Of a stretch of 64,000 nucleotides of DNA, positions 60,901 to 64,000 are shown piece after piece; within the stretch, counting starts at the first letter, position 1, and the number at the start of each line of letters is the position of its first letter. Below the pieces are notes generated by a model. That model was not told the origin of the DNA and made no database searches. It saw only the letters and a program-made list of their open reading frames with translations. The translations under genes were made by a program, and so were the position numbers. The stretch is taken from contig NC_087257.1 in the NCBI RefSeq assembly GCF_037042905.1, positions 17,926,001 to 17,990,000 of the forward strand, written 5' to 3'. The stretch is from Lytechinus pictus (taxonomy: Eukaryota; Echinodermata; Echinoidea; Temnopleuroida; Toxopneustidae).

Positions 60901-63900
60901 AGTCACTGTTTTAGGCTATGAAAAACAGCCGTGGAACATTGAATATTACACAAATTAATTTATTTTTGTATATGCTTTTCACCTGGACTCTGCCTTGGAC
61001 AGATTTACAGAGGTCCTTGTACTTGTGTAGTTATAAATGTACACATGCAATACATTTGTTTTCTCATACACCCTAGTTATAAATAATAGTTTATCTACAT
61101 GTATTCATACATTAGAAAATTAGTACATTTGCCAAACTGTTTGCACTAAATCAGGGACTTATGAATTGAACATAGGATAGATATAGACTCAGGATTAGTA
61201 TGCCATTCATCCACCCTTTTATATGTTGTTGAATACATACACCATGCCACAATTTAATCAAGAAATATCAGTTTCTTTTCTGTGCATTTGTTATTCATAC
61301 CTACCCCGGCAATAGATAGAGTCTACGCATGGGCCTATATTCTGAAGTCAGGTTTAACTTAGACCATGGTCTAACTCTGTGCCAAAATTATGGGAAGCCA
61401 AAAGTGTCAAAATTTTTATCAAGTTGTATGTTTCTTTTGTTTACTGTGCTCTTTTCTGACTCATCGATGGGGAAGACAATCATCTATTTATACTTCCTAG
61501 ACAATTATGAATTATTTTAGAGCCAAATGAGCTGATATATGATATCTCTTCCGTTAGTGATTTATGCAACAATTGGCTATCCATGCTTAAATCACAACTT
61601 TAAACTTGAGTTTATGTTAAACCCGACTTCAGAATACAGGCCTTAGTGTTTCCATCCATCTCCTGTAACAGGTTAAATTATTGAAGACAGGAAAGAGTGT
61701 TGATGAGACTGATAGCTCAGATAAACCTCCTGCAAGCCCCTCTACCCTAGCAGCCTCAGGGGAGGGTGATACTGCTACCATGGAAACAGTCAACAACCTT
61801 AAAGAAAAGGTTAGCAAAAATATTAAAATATGATATGAATTATTTGACCTATTATGATGCAAATATTACTTAAAAAAAAACAATATTTTGAAGCACTATG
61901 CCAGCATTTCCATGCATCAGTGGAGTAATGATGGATTACAAGACTTGACAGGTCTCAACAAAACAACACAACTTGACAGGTTTCTTGTGTTATGTTCTTT
62001 ATTTACAATTTTTTTCTCATACTTTAGATGGTCAAGTGCCAGGCATTATTTGTTGTCAGTAGTTTAAAATGAAAAATGCTAACATTTGAATTACATTTAT
62101 CTGCTACTAAAGTACAGTACGACATATAAGATTTGCTGTCAGGTGACTACTGATTTCAATAATACGACGCAGCAGAACACTCTTTTGAATATAGGGGTTT
62201 ATGTTTTCATATGCAGGTGAAACGCTTAGAAAACTTGCTTGGAAAATGTAAAGAAACCATTGGCAAGAACAAAGAGAGGACTGCCCAGCTTGTTAGTGAG
62301 AAAGAAGCTACAGCAAAAGAACTAGAACAATTAAAGGTAAGATTTATGTTTCCATGTTCACGATCTTCATTGATTCATTCAATGTCAATCCATTCATTAG
62401 TGAAGAAATTGAGTGCTGCCCTCTGCTGTTTTGCGTAACTGACTTTTAGCGTGATATTGCTTGGCTCCCAAGTAAAGCATTGTAAAATATTGTAAATTGA
62501 TGGGCCTATCCTGTTGTATGCAGTAGAATGAAATGAGTAATAAATGAATAAATGAATGACTGAATAAATTGGTGAATAATTAAATAAAACAATCTATATT
62601 AAAATAAACAAATAAATTATGAAAATAAGTAAATAAATAATATTCTAATCAAATAAGAAAATAACTATAAAAAAATTAATGAATGAATGAAAAGGAAAGA
62701 AAGAATGAATACTAGATATGATTTGATTAATTTATAAATAAGCAACTAAATAAATGAATGAACTAATTAAGATCGTTACCACAACTGACATGTCTACAGA
62801 CTTTTTATAGAAATATTTTCTCATTACAATGACAAACTATAGACTCTTGCTTGATGAAGAACTTCATCACTAAGTATATATTTTTGCATCTTGACCATTC
62901 ACAGGAGCAGCATAGTCTGGAGCAAGCCAAGTTTGCTGAGAAACTGAGCAAGGCCAAGGACGAGCTTGACCAGTCCGTCGAGGAGAAAGCCTTGGCCATT
63001 GCAGAAACCAAACAGATGATGCATGGTGAGCTTGAACACAGAGAGCAACAAATCTCAGAGCTGAGGGCTAAAGCACAGGCTGCTGCCAATGAAGCTGAGA
63101 TGCTCAAAGCTGAAGGAGAGAAGAACAAGAAACAAAGTAAGTAAAATATATAGAATTTTTCCTTTGCCATTTTTCTCCTTCCTCCTCGTCTTATTCTTTC
63201 TCTCACCCGCATGTTCTGCTCTTTTTCTTTTCCTCATTTCTGTTCATAATTTCTTTTCCCTATTCTTTTTCTTCTTACTTTTCTTCTCCACAATACCTTT
63301 TCCCCAATTTCCCCTCCTCAACCTTCTTCTTTTCCTTTTCCTTTTTTCCCCTGTCATCATCATATTCTTCTTCTTCCTTCTTCTTCTTCTTCTTTTTGTC
63401 CTCCTCCTTCTCCTCCTTCTTCTCTTTCTCCCCTTTCTCCATTTCCTCCTTCTCCTCCTTGTTCCCCTTCTCCCCATTTCTCCCTCTTCTTCGTCTTCCT
63501 CTTCATTTCCCCTCCCCCTCTTCCTCCTTTTCCTTTTTAATATAATCTCACATATCATTGCCCACGGAATGTGCCGCTCTTTCAGTTTGATGTGATATTA
63601 GATGTCAATGAGTGTTTAGGGCATGGTGAGACATACTACATTGTAATACTGCTTTTGGTTCTTTTCACAATATTGCGTGTGATGTGTCATATTTTTTATA
63701 TTGATGGATCCTTCATCATTACCCTGTGTATTTCTTTCAACATGAGTTGTCCAGTATCAAAGAAAGTTAAAATTATATTGAAGCATGTAGGAGTAGAAGA
63801 TAAACATTTGTTTACGAGATAGAAAAAGATTGAGAAAGGGAAAGAGTAAGAGAAGTAGACAGAATTAAAAAAACAAAGAGAAAAAAAGACAAAGCATGAT

Positions 63901-64000
63901 TGTGAGGGAGAAATGTTGATAATGTAGGTAGTATTTCAAACTTTAGAAAATAAGATTTAAAACAGACTCACAAATGAATAACAAGATACATTTACATTAA
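48890..64000 (+). CDS. GOLGA4: Golgin, resembling golgin subfamily A member 4 (golgin-245), 5' part
   Basis: Ten coding exons give 426 codons and the frame continues past the window edge: 48,890-48,976; 56,612-56,716; 57,995-58,153; 58,525-58,758; 59,396-59,443; 59,995-60,051; 60,583-60,681; 61,672-61,809; 62,217-62,336; 62,905-63,136. All have GT-AG introns, phase 0 until exon 10, which ends in phase 1. The N-terminus MFKKMKKQIEDKE is the short basic start of golgin-245. Residues 30-170 are Pro/Ser/Thr-rich. From about 173 (RKEELFQRYKLMERSS) a coiled coil begins and includes the family-like stretches DKALRRISELKE, SLEEKDEMVKVLQTQ, ENLLGKCKETI and AIAETKQMMH. In vertebrates this protein is a trans-Golgi tether recruited by ARL1 through a C-terminal GRIP domain; that end lies outside the window. 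Family assignment is from memory of the human protein. Confidence 0.88.
49250..51000. repeat. Two diverged direct ~1.03-kb modules in golgin intron 1
   Basis: Paired landmarks: 49,253/50,298 (TACTCAC(C/A)GGTTCTTTT), 49,326/50,373 (TGTCGCCATAG), 49,640/50,665 (ATAACCAACC(G/A)ATCA), 49,751/50,772 (TGAAAATGTAAGTT) and 49,920/50,946 (GTCGCCTATGAGGTCCATAC). Each has a minus-strand splice-donor-like site at one end and a plus-strand AAAAT/GTAAGT at the other, with CACGTGA or similar between. The spacing suggests divergent promoter-first-exon modules, but this is inference. Confidence 0.7.
51321..52770. mobile_element. hAT-type element with a transposase-like N-terminal ORF
   Basis: The left end CAGGGCGCGACAAACCCG and right end ACTTGCCCGACAGAGGCCTG are imperfect inverted repeats; GCAATAC is repeated outside both (51,314-51,320 and 52,771-52,777). 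Near the right end, 52,549-52,782 is open and begins MSRQTIKIGDFCHRDRR, resembling the usual start of hAT/ZMYM-like transposases; the catalytic core is absent. It is interrupted by the element at 51,814-52,512. Confidence 0.65.
51814..52512. mobile_element. Nested hAT-type element filled with CT-rich repeat
   Basis: The ends CAGGGTGACC and TTGTCACCCTG are inverted. Perfect 8-bp target duplications GCCAGGAC lie at 51,806-51,813 and 52,513-52,520. The interior from 51,950 to 52,480 is pyrimidine-rich (TTCC/TTTC), so the long open frames there are low-complexity artefacts. The left end shares GTGACCAGACGTCCCG with the inverse sequence near 16,770-16,795. Confidence 0.9.
52820..53330. repeat. Direct repeat copy 1 in golgin intron 1
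   Basis: It matches 54,905-55,415 at about 2.08 kb offset: CTTACCTCGGCCTGGAAAGTG, GTTGGTGGCGCTAATA, TTTGATATGAATATAAATCG, CGCGCCCTCTTT. Each copy has a minus-strand donor-like CTTACCTCGG at its left end. Internal divergence is high. Confidence 0.65.
53587..54497. repeat. ~450-bp inverted repeat with conserved open peptide
   Basis: Arms 53,587-54,036 and 54,046-54,497 are inverse copies with almost no spacer. Landmarks: ACCTAACTGATGCCGCGTAG against CTACGCGGCATTAGGT, GCTAGCAATGCCGTTCTGAC against its inverse, and CCTTCCTACGC against GCGTAGGAAGG. Both arms keep an outward-reading peptide FGPSLLRLWEECQDVNDEEV without stops (plus strand from 54,363; minus strand ending near 53,600). Both also keep an outward GTAAGAAACC donor. 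It may be a foldback transposon with divergent first exons; no family was recognised. Confidence 0.8.
54905..55415. repeat. Direct repeat copy 2 in golgin intron 1
   Basis: Partner of 52,820-53,330. The preceding segment 54,740-54,870 likewise pairs with 51,165-51,300 (GCTACTCACC(A/G)GGGCT). So the 54.7-55.4 kb block equals the 51.2-53.3 kb block minus the hAT insertion at 51,321-52,770. Confidence 0.65.
55416..56207. other. Golgin intron 1, nothing recognised
   Basis: No bounded repeat or exon-like segment could be supported here. Confidence 0.4.
56208..56516. mobile_element. Foldback MITE in golgin intron 1, GGCCTATATTCTGAAG ends
   Basis: The ends GGCCTATATTCTGAAGTGAG and CGAATTCAGAATACAGGCC are inverted repeats. 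A second copy lies at 61,332-61,642 in the same orientation. Harbinger-type MITEs have similar ends, but no 3-bp target duplication could be confirmed. Confidence 0.75.
56612..56716 (+). CDS. GOLGA4: Golgin exon 2
   Basis: 35 codons after GTAACTAACAG, ending CCCCAG/GTATCA. It encodes a Ser/Thr/Pro linker (PIKSPGVGNTNASS ... NSRRPQ). Because it is short and low in complexity, another exon between exons 1 and 2 cannot be excluded. Confidence 0.75.
57540..57910. repeat. AT-rich trinucleotide-like region in golgin intron 2
   Basis: Diffuse GAT/ATT/TTA repeats with a short inverted pair (CATTGAATAATTATTATC and GATAATTATTCAATG, 57,712-57,750). Reading frames here are low complexity. Confidence 0.7.
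57995..58153 (+). CDS. GOLGA4: Golgin exon 3
   Basis: 53 codons, acceptor CCCACCAG, donor TTG/GTAATT. Thr/Pro-rich linker with TPNDKTPSGAEARPRTPSS, similar in composition to the phospho-rich N-terminal linker of golgin-245. Confidence 0.8.
58525..58758 (+). CDS. GOLGA4: Golgin exon 4, linker to coiled coil
   Basis: 78 codons, acceptor CATCTGCAG, donor GAG/GTGGGA. The acidic DTESEMEESG is followed by RKEELFQRYKLMERSSFKYR, which matches the conserved start of the golgin-245 coiled coil. Confidence 0.88.
58790..59395. other. Golgin intron 4, hAT-like remnant at its start
   Basis: 58,795-59,000 shows G-run, GACTGCCCCTTGA and GTCCCCACCCC blocks like the hAT MITEs elsewhere, but no ends or target duplication were found. 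The rest shows nothing recognisable. Confidence 0.35.
59396..59443 (+). CDS. GOLGA4: Golgin exon 5 (16 codons)
   Basis: A 48-bp micro-exon (ASGAYKDLQKENEKIK) with acceptor TTGCAG and donor AAG/GTATGT. It continues the heptad pattern. Confidence 0.85.
59656..59820. repeat. (ATT)n then (AGT)n microsatellite, golgin intron 5
   Basis: ATT/TTA units from about 59,656 switch to GTA/AGT units from about 59,705 to 59,820, with a few interruptions. Frames on either strand give only simple-repeat peptides. Confidence 0.9.
59995..60051 (+). CDS. GOLGA4: Golgin exon 6 (19 codons)
   Basis: 57 bp encoding NIMSQTQDKALRRISELKE, very close to the corresponding vertebrate segment. The acceptor has a long T-rich tract, and the donor GAG/GTAAGA is directly followed by the intronic polypurine tract. 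Confidence 0.9.
60072..60535. repeat. Polypurine (GGA/GAA)n tract, golgin intron 6
   Basis: About 460 bp are almost purely A and G on the coding strand, with GGAGGAGAA and AGTAGTAGAAGAAGG units. It starts about 20 bp after the exon 6 donor and ends about 48 bp before exon 7. Long frames here are artefacts of composition. Confidence 0.92.
60583..60681 (+). CDS. GOLGA4: Golgin exon 7 (33 codons)
   Basis: 99 bp, acceptor TCTTTCAG, donor CAG/GTGAGA. It contains SLEEKDEMVKVLQTQ, a conserved coiled-coil stretch. Confidence 0.9.
61332..61642. mobile_element. Foldback MITE in golgin intron 7, second copy
   Basis: Ends GGCCTATATTCTGAAGTCAG and CGACTTCAGAATACAGGCC. Same orientation and similar length (311 bp) as 56,208-56,516. 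It ends about 29 bp before exon 8, so it supplies part of that exon's upstream intron. Confidence 0.75.
61672..61809 (+). CDS. GOLGA4: Golgin exon 8 (46 codons)
   Basis: 138 bp, acceptor CTGTAACAG, donor AAG/GTTAGC. VKLLKTGKS is followed by an acidic, Ser-rich break in the coiled coil (DETDSSDKPPASPS) and then ETVNNLKEK. Confidence 0.85.
62217..62336 (+). CDS. GOLGA4: Golgin exon 9 (40 codons)
   Basis: 120 bp, acceptor TATGCAG, donor AAG/GTAAGA. VKRLENLLGKCKETIGKNKE is among the best matches to golgin-245 in the window. Confidence 0.92.
62520..62790. repeat. AAAT/AATG-rich low-complexity region, golgin intron 9
   Basis: Degenerate AATGAATA/AAATAAAT units on the plus strand. No gene or bounded element. 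Confidence 0.7.
62905..63136 (+). CDS. GOLGA4: Golgin exon 10 (77 codons plus one base)
   Basis: 232 bp, acceptor ATTCACAG, donor CAAA/GTAAGT (phase 1, the first non-zero phase in the gene). Heptad-rich, with AIAETKQMMHGELEHREQQI. The next exon is beyond 64,000. Confidence 0.88.
63150..63540. repeat. Polypyrimidine (CTT/CCT)n tract, golgin intron 10
   Basis: About 390 bp of C and T, with CTTCTTCTTCTTCTT and CTCCTCCTTCTCC runs, starting just after the exon 10 donor. It is complementary in kind to the polypurine tract of intron 6. Confidence 0.92.

Noticed and set aside
63089-63595. 168-codon plus-strand frame after exon 10
   Set aside because: It reads through the exon 10 tail in the wrong frame and then the intronic pyrimidine tract.

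Overview
The window looks like animal nuclear DNA: AT-rich, intron-bearing, and packed with foldback MITEs, hAT-type and Tc1/mariner-type elements, tRNA-derived SINE remnants and non-LTR retrotransposon debris. The repeat families (the 163-bp ATGACCTTTGACCTTG tandem element, the GCGCGAAGCGCG hairpin repeats, TTAA-flanked foldbacks) and the gene content suggest a marine invertebrate deuterostome, most likely an echinoderm such as a sea urchin. That assignment rests on memory of repeat style and gene homology, not on a search.

Layout. 1-9,674: no gene found. It holds a short tandem array, hAT MITEs and a four-level nest of transposons (2,961-7,257). 9,675-43,218: a tandem duplication of about 16 kb (unit A 9,675-26,158; unit B 27,205-43,218). 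Each unit carries one intact four-exon gene on the minus strand. Each gene encodes a 249-residue secreted, probably GPI-anchored protein with two Ly6/uPAR (LU) domains. I reconstructed both genes exon by exon, with consensus splice sites and matching phases. The copies differ by many transposon insertions present in only one unit, which defines element ends and target sites. 43,030-45,765: two degenerate non-LTR reverse transcriptase pseudogenes, head to head in opposite orientation. 45,766-48,889: MITEs and intergenic DNA.

48,890 to the right edge: the 5' part (10 coding exons, 426 codons) of a plus-strand golgin, resembling golgin subfamily A member 4 (golgin-245). It has a short basic N-terminus, a Pro/Ser/Thr-rich linker, and then the start of the long coiled coil. 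Its 7.6-kb first intron holds diverged promoter-like modules in tandem, a 900-bp inverted repeat that conserves an unexplained peptide, and nested hAT elements. Introns 6 and 10 carry long polypurine and polypyrimidine tracts that are complementary in the transcript.

There are no operons, CRISPR arrays or prokaryotic signals. The most interesting points are the Ly6 pair, with about equal replacement and silent divergence but every cysteine kept; the uneven identity along the duplication; two related 16-bp repeat arrays 20 kb apart; arrays of GCGAAGC mini-hairpins; and the module cluster in golgin intron 1.
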